Positions 1 to 6,213 of a stretch of 6,213 nt of DNA are shown in pieces; position 1 is the first letter of the stretch; each line of letters begins with the position of its first letter. The translations under genes were made by a program, and so were the position numbers. Source of the stretch: Thiotrichaceae bacterium (GTDB lineage: Bacteria > Pseudomonadota > Gammaproteobacteria > Thiotrichales > Thiotrichaceae). Location: contig JANTHA010000130.1 of assembly GCA_024762625.1 (NCBI GenBank), positions 1-6,213 on the forward strand. The letters run 5' to 3'. Under the pieces are notes generated by a model that made no database searches, had not been told where the DNA came from, and was given only the letters and a program-made list of their open reading frames with translations.

Positions 1-1146
1 GATGAAATCCAGTCTTTATCAGCAGCGGATAAGTCGCTCTATCTCAATGAGATCAAGAATATTGTTGAGTCTGGCACGGTACAAGCAAATTCCAGCGATC
101 CCAAACAACAGGCTGCAAGACATTATCAATACTTGCTGGAAATCAGCAATGTCGCCAAGGCAGTAATCGTTCTGACAATCGCGGTTCTGGGGATTTTGCT
201 CGCAATGCGTTTTATCAAACCGGAATTCAGGGCGCGCAACCAGGTAGAGAAAATTATTCGCTGGATCATGATTGCCTGTGCATCCATCGCTATTTTTACT
301 ACTGTCGGAATTGTTTTATCGGTCTTATTCGAAGCCTTGCAATTCTTCAAAGCGGTTCCCATCACCGAATTTTTATTTGGAACGCACTGGAATCCACAAA
401 CTGCCATACGCGCCGATCAGGTGGGTGGTTCGGGTAGTTTTGGCGCCGTGCCTTTATTTACGGGCACCTTGTTGATCTCCGCCATTGCCTTGTTGATTGC
501 TGTTCCGCTTGGCTTGATGACAGCGATTTATTTAGCTGAATACGCCAATAAAACGATACGATCAATCGCCAAGCCTGTACTTGAAATTCTGGCGGGCATA
601 CCGACCGTGGTTTATGGTTTTTTCGCTGCTTTGACGGTTGCGCCTTTTATTCGTCAAACTGGCGAAATGATCGGCTTGCACCCTTCATCGGAAAGCGCAT
701 TGGCCGCCGGTATTGTGATGGGCATCATGATTATTCCATTCGTATCATCCTTGTCCGATGATGTGATTTCAGCCGTGCCACAGGCAATGCGCGATGGCGC
801 TTACGGCATGGGAGCCACCAAGTCCGAAACGATCAGGCAGGTGGTTATTCCCGCCGCGCTCCCGGGCATTGTAGGGGGCGTATTACTGGCGGCTTCTCGC
901 GCCATCGGTGAAACCATGATTGTGGTCATGGCGGCCGGACTTGCGGCTAATCTGACCGCGAATCCACTTGAGGCGGTTACCACTGTGACGGTGCAAATCG
1001 TAACACTGCTGACTGGCGACCAGGAATTTGACAGCCCCAAAACACTTGCAGCCTTTGCGTTAGGGCTGGGCTTGTTCATGGTTACCCTGATTTTAAATAT
1101 CATTTCATTGCACATCGTGCGCAAGTACCGCGAACAGTACGAATAA
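1..1146 (+). CDS. pstC: Phosphate ABC transporter permease PstC, long form (5' end missing)
   Basis: One of the two membrane subunits of the high-affinity PstSCAB phosphate importer in the inner membrane. The frame is open from base 1, so the start lies upstream. A TTG at 133 could be read as a start but cuts an open frame and is not needed. The visible 381 residues begin with a polar stretch (about 1-50), then a membrane helix (about 53-72), another (about 90-114), and the transporter core from about 150. The core shows the LEILAGIPTVVYGFFAAL segment (about 194-211), the cytoplasmic EAA-type loop that docks on PstB (about 264-287, with GAYGMGATKSETIRQVVIP), and SRAIGET (about 299-305), whose Arg and Glu are conserved in PstC. 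The N-terminal part matches the long PstC type with a DUF3708-like region; that assignment is from memory of the family. It ends 13 bases before pstA. Product certain; missing length unknown, perhaps around 80-110 residues. Confidence 0.96.
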   Translation, partial: DEIQSLSAADKSLYLNEIKNIVESGTVQANSSDPKQQAARHYQYLLEISNVAKAVIVLTIAVLGILLAMRFIKPEFRARNQVEKIIRWIMIACASIAIFTTVGIVLSVLFEALQFFKAVPITEFLFGTHWNPQTAIRADQVGGSGSFGAVPLFTGTLLISAIALLIAVPLGLMTAIYLAEYANKTIRSIAKPVLEILAGIPTVVYGFFAALTVAPFIRQTGEMIGLHPSSESALAAGIVMGIMIIPFVSSLSDDVISAVPQAMRDGAYGMGATKSETIRQVVIPAALPGIVGGVLLAASRAIGETMIVVMAAGLAANLTANPLEAVTTVTVQIVTLLTGDQEFDSPKTLAAFALGLGLFMVTLILNIISLHIVRKYREQYE

Positions 1147-1151
1147 GAGGA
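1147..1151 (+). promoter_or_regulatory. Ribosome binding site of pstA
   Basis: GAGGA lies 8 bases before the GTG at 1160, directly after the pstC stop codon. This is the clearest Shine-Dalgarno sequence in the window and supports GTG 1160 as the pstA start. No comparably strong and well-spaced site is seen before pstB, phoU or phoB. Confidence 0.8.
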
Positions 1152-1159
1152 AGACTTAA

Positions 1160-2452
1160 GTGACTCAAACAACGTATGAAAACACCGACAAGATTCGTGC
1201 TGGCCTTAAAAAGCGTTATGCCAGAGAAAGGCGCTTTCGCTTTTATGGCCTAATGGCGATCGCCATTAGTTTTCTATTCCTGCTGGTTCTTTTGGTCAAC
1301 ATAATATCAACTGGCTATCCTGCTTTTCAGCAATCCTATGTAAAGCTGGATGTGAAAATTGATCCCGCCGTATTAGGCGTCTCAAAAGATGCAACAAGGG
1401 ATGAACTGTTCAAGGCGAATTACGCACGCTTGATCAAGAAGACACTGAATGACATGTTTCCAGGCGTAAAGGGCCGTAAACAAAAACGCGCCTTGAAACA
1501 GTTAGTCAGTAAATCCGCAGCCTATGAATTACGCGACAAGGTTGTCGAAAACCCCAGCCTCATCGGCACTACTCAATCCTTCTGGTTTCTGGCAAAAGAT
1601 GATGTCGATGTATTCATGAAGGGTAAAATAGACCGCAGCCTGCCGGAATCAGACCGGCGCATCAAGGATTATCAACTCAAATGGATTGATAAATTAATGG
1701 CTGAAGGTCGTTTGGAGAAGCGTTTCAATACCACATTTTTCACGGCAGGCGACTCTCGCGAGCCGGAACAGGCGGGTATAAAAGGCGCACTGGTAGGCTC
1801 ATTTCTGACCATGCTGGTGACCATGAGCTTATCCTTTCCGATAGGCGTCCTGGCGGCCGTTTACCTTGAGGAATTTGCGCCGCAAAATAACCGTTGGGTC
1901 GACATCATCGAGATCAACATCAATAATCTGGCGGCGGTGCCTTCCATCGTCTTTGGTCTGCTGGGTCTGGCGGTTTTTATCGCCTTTTTCGGGGTGCCGC
2001 GATCGTCGCCATTAATTGGCGGCCTTGTGCTTACGCTGATGACATTGCCCACCATCATTATCGCCAGTCGCGCCGCGATTAAATCTGTACCGCCATCCAT
2101 ACGTGAGGCGGCGCTTGGTTTGGGAGCATCAAAAGTGCAAACGACCTTTGGCCATGTTGTGCCATTGGCCATGCCCGGCATCTTGACCGGAACGATTATC
2201 GGCATGGCGCAGGCATTGGGCGAAACAGCGCCTTTGCTGATGATTGGCATGGTTGCTTTTGTGGCGGATATTCCGCACAGTATCCTTGATCCATCCACGG
2301 TAATGCCCGTGCAAATTTATCTCTGGTCAGACAGTCCGGAACGCGCGTTTACCGAACGCACTTCGGCGGCCATTATGGTGTTGCTGGCTTTTCTAGTCGT
2401 CATGAATTTTATGGCCGTTTTATTACGTAAAAAGTTTGAAAGGAAATGGTAA
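1160..2452 (+). CDS. pstA: Phosphate ABC transporter permease PstA, long form
   Basis: Second membrane subunit of the PstSCAB phosphate importer, pairing with PstC to form the channel. The protein has 430 residues, far longer than the roughly 300 of E. coli PstA. A basic N-terminus (1-28) is followed by a first membrane helix (about 29-51). A hydrophilic, Lys- and Asp-rich segment (about 54-200) then corresponds to the DUF3333-type insertion and is predicted to face the periplasm. The permease core follows (about 205-425): NNLAAVPSIVFGLLGLAVF (256-274), the EAA-type loop that contacts PstB (about 315-340, with REAALGLGAS and VVPLAMPG), and QALGETAPLL (351-360), a PstA hallmark. The GTG start is chosen because a well-spaced GAGGA precedes it and the upstream pstC stop is close. 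The stop is 6 bases before pstB, so tight co-transcription is likely. The role of the inserted domain is not established; the transporter assignment is secure. Confidence 0.97.
   Translation: MTQTTYENTDKIRAGLKKRYARERRFRFYGLMAIAISFLFLLVLLVNIISTGYPAFQQSYVKLDVKIDPAVLGVSKDATRDELFKANYARLIKKTLNDMFPGVKGRKQKRALKQLVSKSAAYELRDKVVENPSLIGTTQSFWFLAKDDVDVFMKGKIDRSLPESDRRIKDYQLKWIDKLMAEGRLEKRFNTTFFTAGDSREPEQAGIKGALVGSFLTMLVTMSLSFPIGVLAAVYLEEFAPQNNRWVDIIEININNLAAVPSIVFGLLGLAVFIAFFGVPRSSPLIGGLVLTLMTLPTIIIASRAAIKSVPPSIREAALGLGASKVQTTFGHVVPLAMPGILTGTIIGMAQALGETAPLLMIGMVAFVADIPHSILDPSTVMPVQIYLWSDSPERAFTERTSAAIMVLLAFLVVMNFMAVLLRKKFERKW
1250..1269. repeat. Perfect 20-base palindrome inside pstA
   Basis: CTAATGGC-GATC-GCCATTAG reads the same on both strands over 20 bases, with the mismatch beginning at 1249/1270. 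In mRNA it could fold as an 8-base-pair stem with a GAUC loop. It lies in frame over codons 31-37 of pstA, coding L-M-A-I-A-I-S in the first membrane helix, about 90 bases after the start codon. A shorter inverted repeat, GAAAG-GCG-CTTTC, sits just upstream at 1226-1238. The symmetry is seen directly; any function is unproven. Confidence 0.6.
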
Positions 2453-2458
2453 TCAGCT

Positions 2459-3367
2459 ATGACAAATTTACCGGATACAAAGTTGCCAGATACACAATTG
2501 TCTGACAGTGTTGTTGCAAACGCAAATGAACCGCGGGGCATGGATGATGTCCACAAAAATGAAGAATTTGATGTTGAAATTAATGGCACATTAGGAAAAC
2601 CTTTTGTAGACAATGCGAAAATGAGTTCGCGTAAATGCGATGTGTTTTATGGCGACAAACAGGCCATTTTTGACGTCAATATTGATATAGCGCAGAATGA
2701 AATACTCGCCATGATTGGCCCCTCAGGTTGTGGTAAATCAACCTATTTACGGGTGCTTAATCGTATGAATGACACCATTCCCATTTGTCGTGTGACAGGC
2801 GAACACAAGCTGGATGGCGAAGATATTTATGCAAAGGAAATGGATCCGGTTTTATTACGCGCGCGCGTTGGCATGGTGTTTCAAAAACCCAATCCCTTTC
2901 CTAAATCAATTTATGACAATGTGGCTTACGGCGCTAAATTACACGGTTTGACAAATAATCGTTCGGAACTGGATGACCTGGTTGAAAAAAGCCTGACCCG
3001 CGCAGGCCTCTGGAAGGAAGTAAAAGACGATTTGCAAAAACCCGGTACCGGGCTCTCCGGCGGCCAGCAGCAACGTTTATGCATCGCCCGCACCATCGCG
3101 GTTGATCCGGAAGTGATCCTGATGGACGAACCAACCTCCGCGCTTGACCCCATCGCCACGGCGCTGATTGAAGAACTCATGACTGAGCTTAGCGCCAAAT
3201 ACACCATTGCGATTGTAACCCACTCTATGCAACAGGCGGCGCGCGTTTCCAACCGCACAGCCTATTTTCATCTGGGCAAGCTGGTGGAAGTCAATGACAC
3301 AGACAAGATTTTCACCACGCCGGAACATCAATTAACGGAAAACTATATTACAGGGCGCTTTGGCTAA
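2459..3367 (+). CDS. pstB: Phosphate ABC transporter ATP-binding protein PstB
   Basis: Cytoplasmic ATPase that powers phosphate import through PstC-PstA. All ABC motifs are present in the 302 residues: Walker [10 protein letters not shown] (87-95), Q-loop FQKPNPFP (141-148), signature LSGGQQQR (199-206), Walker B with D-loop [12 protein letters not shown] (219-230), and the switch His in VTHSMQQA (His255). FQKPNPFP and the C-terminal YITGRFG are typical of PstB. The ATPase fold starts near residue 55 ([15 protein letters not shown]), so this start gives an unusual acidic extension of about 54 residues. AAGGA at 2440-2444 is 14 bases before the ATG, a long spacing. In-frame ATGs at 2540 and 2621 would give shorter proteins but have no better ribosome site, and using 2621 would leave a gap of about 170 bases after pstA. 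Function is very secure; the exact start is less so. Confidence 0.97.
   Translation: MTNLPDTKLPDTQLSDSVVANANEPRGMDDVHKNEEFDVEINGTLGKPFVDNAKMSSRKCDVFYGDKQAIFDVNIDIAQNEILAMIGPSGCGKSTYLRVLNRMNDTIPICRVTGEHKLDGEDIYAKEMDPVLLRARVGMVFQKPNPFPKSIYDNVAYGAKLHGLTNNRSELDDLVEKSLTRAGLWKEVKDDLQKPGTGLSGGQQQRLCIARTIAVDPEVILMDEPTSALDPIATALIEELMTELSAKYTIAIVTHSMQQAARVSNRTAYFHLGKLVEVNDTDKIFTTPEHQLTENYITGRFG
2468..2509 (+). repeat. Short tandem repeat coding a five-residue motif in the PstB N-terminus
   Basis: Three adjacent units of about 15 bases encode [10 protein letters not shown] and the degenerate LSDSV at residues 4-17 onward of PstB. The first two units are similar at DNA level (ttaccggatacaaag and ttgccagatacacaa); the third has diverged. 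It lies in the part of the protein before the conserved ATPase fold, so length change there would be tolerated. The repeat is seen directly; it may be a simple duplication with no function. Confidence 0.55.
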
Positions 3368-3391
3368 ATCAACAAAAACGGTAAATACACT

Positions 3392-4135
3392 ATGATGGAA
3401 CTTGGACAACATACCTCGCAACGCTATAACCACGAGCTAGAGGATATACGCAGCAAAGTGCTAAAGATGGGGGGACTGGTTGAAGAGCAATCGGTCAATG
3501 CGCTTAAGTCCCTGCTGGAATACGATAAGCCTTTGGCAAAAAAGGTGGCCAATTCAGACGATGAAATCAACGCCATGGAAGTGGATATTGATGAGGAATG
3601 TATCCGCGTTATTGCCCGACGGCAACCGGCGGCAACCGACTTGCGCCTGATTATCGCGGTGGTCAAGGTAATTACGGATCTGGAAAGAATTGGCGATGAG
3701 GCGGTTAAAATCGCCAGTTATTCCAAGAAGCTTGCAAAAAAGCCTGCAGTCAACGGGATGCACTCGGAACTGTCCCATTTAAGCAAACTGGCGCTGGGGA
3801 TTTTACATGATGCGCTGGATGCCTTTGCGCGGCTCGATGCTGATCAGGCAATACGGGTACTTGAGCAGGAAAATCAGGTCAATCGCGAACTGGAGAACCT
3901 GTCGCGTTTGCTGATAACCTATATGATGGAGGACACGCGCAACATCAAAAGCGCACTGCGCATCAACTGGTGCGCCCGTTCGATTGAACGCATTGGCGCA
4001 CATTCGCAAAACATCTGTGAATATGTGATCTATCTAGTGAAAGGAAAAGACATCCGCCACAGGAACCTGGAACATATCCGATCCAAGTATTTTCCACATG
4101 ATGAAGATGATCTGCTTATGGATACGCCAGAATAA
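3392..4135 (+). CDS. phoU: Phosphate signalling adaptor PhoU
   Basis: Cytoplasmic regulator that links the phosphate transporter to the PhoR kinase; without it, relatives express the Pho regulon constitutively. The 247 residues form the family's two three-helix-bundle repeats and are close to the 241 of E. coli PhoU. The first repeat carries RRQPAATDLR (76-85) and TDLERIGDEAVKIA (95-108). The second carries YMMEDTRNI (177-185) and CARSIERIGAHSQNICEYVIY (194-214), followed by VKGKDIRH (216-223). In the second repeat the usual Asp of the ERIGD metal-site motif is Ala203 (codon gca at 3998-4000), while the first repeat keeps Asp102. The start may be the ATG at 3392 or the adjoining ATG at 3395; neither has a strong ribosome site, and E. 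coli-type N-termini do not decide between them. It lies 24 bases after pstB and 29 before phoB, fitting a single operon. Confidence 0.97.
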   Translation: MMELGQHTSQRYNHELEDIRSKVLKMGGLVEEQSVNALKSLLEYDKPLAKKVANSDDEINAMEVDIDEECIRVIARRQPAATDLRLIIAVVKVITDLERIGDEAVKIASYSKKLAKKPAVNGMHSELSHLSKLALGILHDALDAFARLDADQAIRVLEQENQVNRELENLSRLLITYMMEDTRNIKSALRINWCARSIERIGAHSQNICEYVIYLVKGKDIRHRNLEHIRSKYFPHDEDDLLMDTPE

Positions 4136-4164
4136 GCAAGAACAGGCAAGATTAACAAACCACC

Positions 4165-4860
4165 ATGTACACACTGTTACTGATTGAAGATGATCAGGCC
4201 ATCCGGCAAATGTTGAAAATGTATCTGGAAACAAAAAACTATCAGGTGCTTGAAGCAGAAAACAGCCAACAGGCCTTGCTTTCCCTGAATAAATCAACAC
4301 CCGATCTAGTCGTGCTTGACTGGATGTTGCCGGATACCGACGGCATACAATTAATGCAGGAGATTCGCGATATTCCTCTGCATAGCGAACTGCCAATTCT
4401 GATGCTTACCGCGCGCGCTGAGGAGCATGAGAAAATTACCGGTCTGGATAAAGGCGCGGATGATTATATGACCAAGCCGGTATCCCTGAAGGAACTGGAT
4501 GCGCGCATTCGCGCATTGATCAGGCGCACCCAGGGTTTGAACCAGCAACATTGCCTTGAATTGGCCGGGATTCGTCTCCAGCCGGAAAACGCCGAGGTGT
4601 TCATTAAGGATACACCCGTTAAAATAAGCGGCATGGAATACAAATTGCTATACTTTTTCATGAAGCACCCCAATCGCCTGTATAATCGCGCACAACTGCT
4701 TGACCTTGTCTGGGGGCAAACCGTCTTTGTTGAAGAACGAACCGTGGATGTACATATTATGCGTTTACGCAAAATCCTTAAAAAATATGGCCGTGATAAA
4801 CTGTTACAGACGATACGCGGCTCAGGCTATCGTTTCGCCCAATCAGGCCTGGCTGAGTGA
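4165..4860 (+). CDS. phoB: Phosphate regulon response regulator PhoB
   Basis: OmpR/PhoB-family transcription factor that binds Pho boxes when phosphorylated by PhoR. The 231 residues comprise a receiver domain (about 1-122) and a winged-helix DNA-binding domain (about 130-226). Receiver residues are in place: acidic pair Asp9-Asp10, phosphoacceptor Asp52 in LDWMLPDTDG, Thr82 in MLTAR, and Lys104. The motif usually reading KPF is KPV here (104-106). The effector domain has the PhoB-like order FVEERTVDVHIMRLRKIL (188-205, recognition helix) and QTIRGSGYRF (215-224, wing). Met199 sits where, as I recall it, E. coli PhoB has Arg. The ATG at 4165 places the IEDD motif at the normal distance from the N-terminus, although the ribosome site is weak (GGCAAG lies well upstream). 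It overlaps phoR by 4 bases. PhoB is preferred over other OmpR-type regulators because of the phoU and phoR neighbours. Confidence 0.96.
   Translation: MYTLLLIEDDQAIRQMLKMYLETKNYQVLEAENSQQALLSLNKSTPDLVVLDWMLPDTDGIQLMQEIRDIPLHSELPILMLTARAEEHEKITGLDKGADDYMTKPVSLKELDARIRALIRRTQGLNQQHCLELAGIRLQPENAEVFIKDTPVKISGMEYKLLYFFMKHPNRLYNRAQLLDLVWGQTVFVEERTVDVHIMRLRKILKKYGRDKLLQTIRGSGYRFAQSGLAE
4857..4860 (+). other. phoB stop / phoR start overlap (GTGA)
   Basis: The four bases GTGA hold the phoR GTG start (4857-4859) and the phoB TGA stop (4858-4860). Such overlaps usually mean the ribosome finishing the first gene begins the second, keeping regulator and kinase levels in proportion. No independent strong ribosome site is visible for phoR, which fits coupling. 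The overlap is seen directly; coupling is inferred. Confidence 0.85.
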
Positions 4861-6191
4861 CCCAAAGCGGACAGAATTACTGGAGCCCGGAACGCTGGCG
4901 ATTTCTACTGGTAGTCTTTTCAGGCGTATTAGGCGGGGCAATATCAGGCTACTGGCAGGCCAGTTTCATTGTTGCTTTGCTGGTCTATATTGTCTGGCTG
5001 CTATATAAACTTCAGCAACTACATAGCTGGCTGGAGCAGGGCGGTAAAATAACGCATACGCCCGATAACAATGGTATCTGGGAGCGCATAACCTACCATA
5101 TCCTGAATACCAAAAAGCAAAGTACAATTCGTAAACAGCGAATGTCAAGCTTGCTGAAACGTTTTCAGGGAATTATCACCAGCTTGCCTTATGCAACTGT
5201 CGTACTCAATGGCAAAAATGAAATTGACTGGGCCAATAAGACTTCAAGTTCATTATTACGCTTAAATTTAAAAACAGACCGCGGACAGCGCATCGAAAAC
5301 CTTTTTCGAGTGCCTAAATTGCATAAGCTTCTGGAAAAAAATAAACAAAAAGAAATTGAAATCAGCTCGCCCTACAATCCCCAGATTAAGCTGGCGATTC
5401 AGCTAATACCGATTGAAAAAGACCTGAAACTTCTGATTGCGCGGGACATCAGCGAGCGCGTTCATCTTCAGGAGATGCGAAAAAACTTCATAGCCAATGC
5501 CTCCCACGAACTACGCACCCCCTTGACTGTTATCGCTGGCTACCTGGAAATTATGCATGCGGATGAAGCCTTGCCCGATTCATTGCGCATCGCCGTCGAA
5601 TCAGCTTCGGAGCAATCCAGTCGAATGCAGGATATTATTGAAGATTTACTCACACTGTCCCGACTGGAAAATTCTGAACTAAATGAAAATAGACTGACTG
5701 AAATCAATGTCGCTCAAATAGTGGAAACGCTCTGCTCGAATGAACAATCGCTGGATGAAAACGCGCATAAGTTAATTAAGCAACTGGATCATTCGCTGAT
5801 GATCAAAGGCAACGAACTGGAGATTACCAGTGTTTGCGCCAATCTGATTCACAACGCGATTCGCTATACGCCTGCAGGAACCAAGATAAACATCATCTGG
5901 CGAGAGAACAGGCAGGGTGAAGCGGTTTTCACGGTTGCCGACAAGGGCGAAGGCATTGGCCCGGAACATATATCCCACCTTACCGAACGCTTTTACCGCG
6001 TTGACAAAGGGCGCTCGCGGGATGCCGGAGGCACTGGCCTGGGCCTGGCGATTGTGCAACATATCATGCAACGTCACGGCGGGCGCTTGTACATTCAAAG
6101 CCGCCTGGGACAGGGCTCAACATTTAGCGCAATATTTCCTCAGAACTTCACTGTAAGGCGGTCAAGCAAGGAATCCAGCACTGTAGCCTGA
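4857..6191 (+). CDS. phoR: Phosphate regulon sensor histidine kinase PhoR
   Basis: Inner-membrane kinase/phosphatase for PhoB. The 444 residues begin with two closely spaced hydrophobic helices (about 15-31 and 34-50) with almost no periplasmic loop, as expected for PhoR, which senses via PstSCAB-PhoU rather than an external ligand. A linker and a PAS-like domain follow (about 100-198, with IITSLPYATVVLN and IARDISER). Next come the HisKA domain with phosphoacceptor His217 in NASHELRTPLTVIAGYLE, then the HATPase domain: N box NLIHNAIRYTP (Asn333), G1 box ADKGEGIG (361-368), LTERFYRVDKGRSRDAGG (375-392) and G2 box GTGLGLAIV (392-400). The Ser/Arg-rich tail (about 432-444) adds little. The GTG start at 4857 lies within the sequence GTGA that also contains the phoB stop, so translation is probably coupled. 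No terminator is seen in the 22 bases after the stop, so further genes may follow. Confidence 0.96.
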   Translation: MTQSGQNYWSPERWRFLLVVFSGVLGGAISGYWQASFIVALLVYIVWLLYKLQQLHSWLEQGGKITHTPDNNGIWERITYHILNTKKQSTIRKQRMSSLLKRFQGIITSLPYATVVLNGKNEIDWANKTSSSLLRLNLKTDRGQRIENLFRVPKLHKLLEKNKQKEIEISSPYNPQIKLAIQLIPIEKDLKLLIARDISERVHLQEMRKNFIANASHELRTPLTVIAGYLEIMHADEALPDSLRIAVESASEQSSRMQDIIEDLLTLSRLENSELNENRLTEINVAQIVETLCSNEQSLDENAHKLIKQLDHSLMIKGNELEITSVCANLIHNAIRYTPAGTKINIIWRENRQGEAVFTVADKGEGIGPEHISHLTERFYRVDKGRSRDAGGTGLGLAIVQHIMQRHGGRLYIQSRLGQGSTFSAIFPQNFTVRRSSKESSTVA

Positions 6192-6213
6192 GCGGAGAAA
6201 TGGGGAAGATGGT

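Noticed and set aside
133..135. TTG at 133 as the pstC start
   Set aside because: The frame is open back to base 1 and the upstream residues fit the long PstC N-terminal region, so the gene simply runs off the left edge.
801..1172. Long open frames on the minus strand (for example 801-1172, 1861-2298, 2926-3258, 5772-6098)
   Set aside because: They lie opposite strongly conserved Pho genes, have no recognisable protein features, and are explained by codon bias of the + strand genes.
2857..2868. Alternating ACGCGCGCGCGT, a 12-base palindrome with Z-DNA potential in pstB
   Set aside because: It encodes the conserved LRARVGM segment before the Q-loop; Arg/Ala codons easily yield it, so no separate function is supported.
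3620..3638. Direct repeat CGGCAACCG in phoU (3620-3628 and 3630-3638)
   Set aside because: It codes the conserved RRQPAATD motif and the two copies are out of frame by one base, so it looks like coincidence of codon choice.
4136..4164. Pho box or terminator between phoU and phoB
   Set aside because: No CTGTCAT-like repeats and no GC-rich inverted repeat followed by T residues are present.
6192..6213. Possible start of a next gene after phoR (ATG at 6200 or 6209 with GGAG at 6194-6197)
   Set aside because: Only 22 bases remain; a start and reading frame cannot be judged from them.

Overview
This window is a compact run of phosphate-uptake and phosphate-sensing genes, all on the + strand: pstC (5' end outside the window), pstA, pstB, phoU, phoB and phoR. 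The protein sequences are bacterial and proteobacterial in style. PstC and PstA are the long forms with extra N-terminal/periplasmic regions found in many Alpha- and Gammaproteobacteria, whereas PhoU, PhoB and PhoR read closest to gammaproteobacterial proteins as I remember them. I therefore lean towards a gammaproteobacterium of fairly balanced base composition. Genus cannot be named from the sequence alone.

Layout: the C-terminal 381 residues of the PstC permease (1-1146); a 13-base gap with a good ribosome binding site; PstA, starting at GTG (1160-2452); a 6-base gap; the PstB ATPase (2459-3367); a 24-base gap; PhoU (3392-4135); a 29-base gap; the PhoB response regulator (4165-4860); and the PhoR histidine kinase (4857-6191), whose GTG start overlaps the PhoB stop by 4 bases. 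The last 22 bases hold no identifiable feature. There is no gene-free stretch longer than 29 bases between genes. I saw no RNA gene, mobile element, CRISPR array, internal Pho box or rho-independent terminator.

How the genes work together: PstC and PstA form the membrane channel and PstB drives it with ATP. A periplasmic phosphate-binding PstS, probably encoded upstream of the window, would feed it. PhoU couples the state of the transporter to PhoR. In phosphate sufficiency PhoR keeps PhoB dephosphorylated; in starvation PhoR phosphorylates PhoB, which activates the Pho regulon, normally including the pst genes. Having the transporter, its signalling adaptor and the two-component pair in one apparent transcription unit is a known arrangement.

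I do not see an undescribed system here. The points worth a second look are small: an Asp-to-Ala change in the second conserved metal-site motif of PhoU, a perfect 20-base palindrome inside the start of pstA, an acidic N-terminal extension of PstB built on a five-residue repeat, two substitutions at normally conserved positions of PhoB, and the poorly understood extra domains of PstC and PstA.
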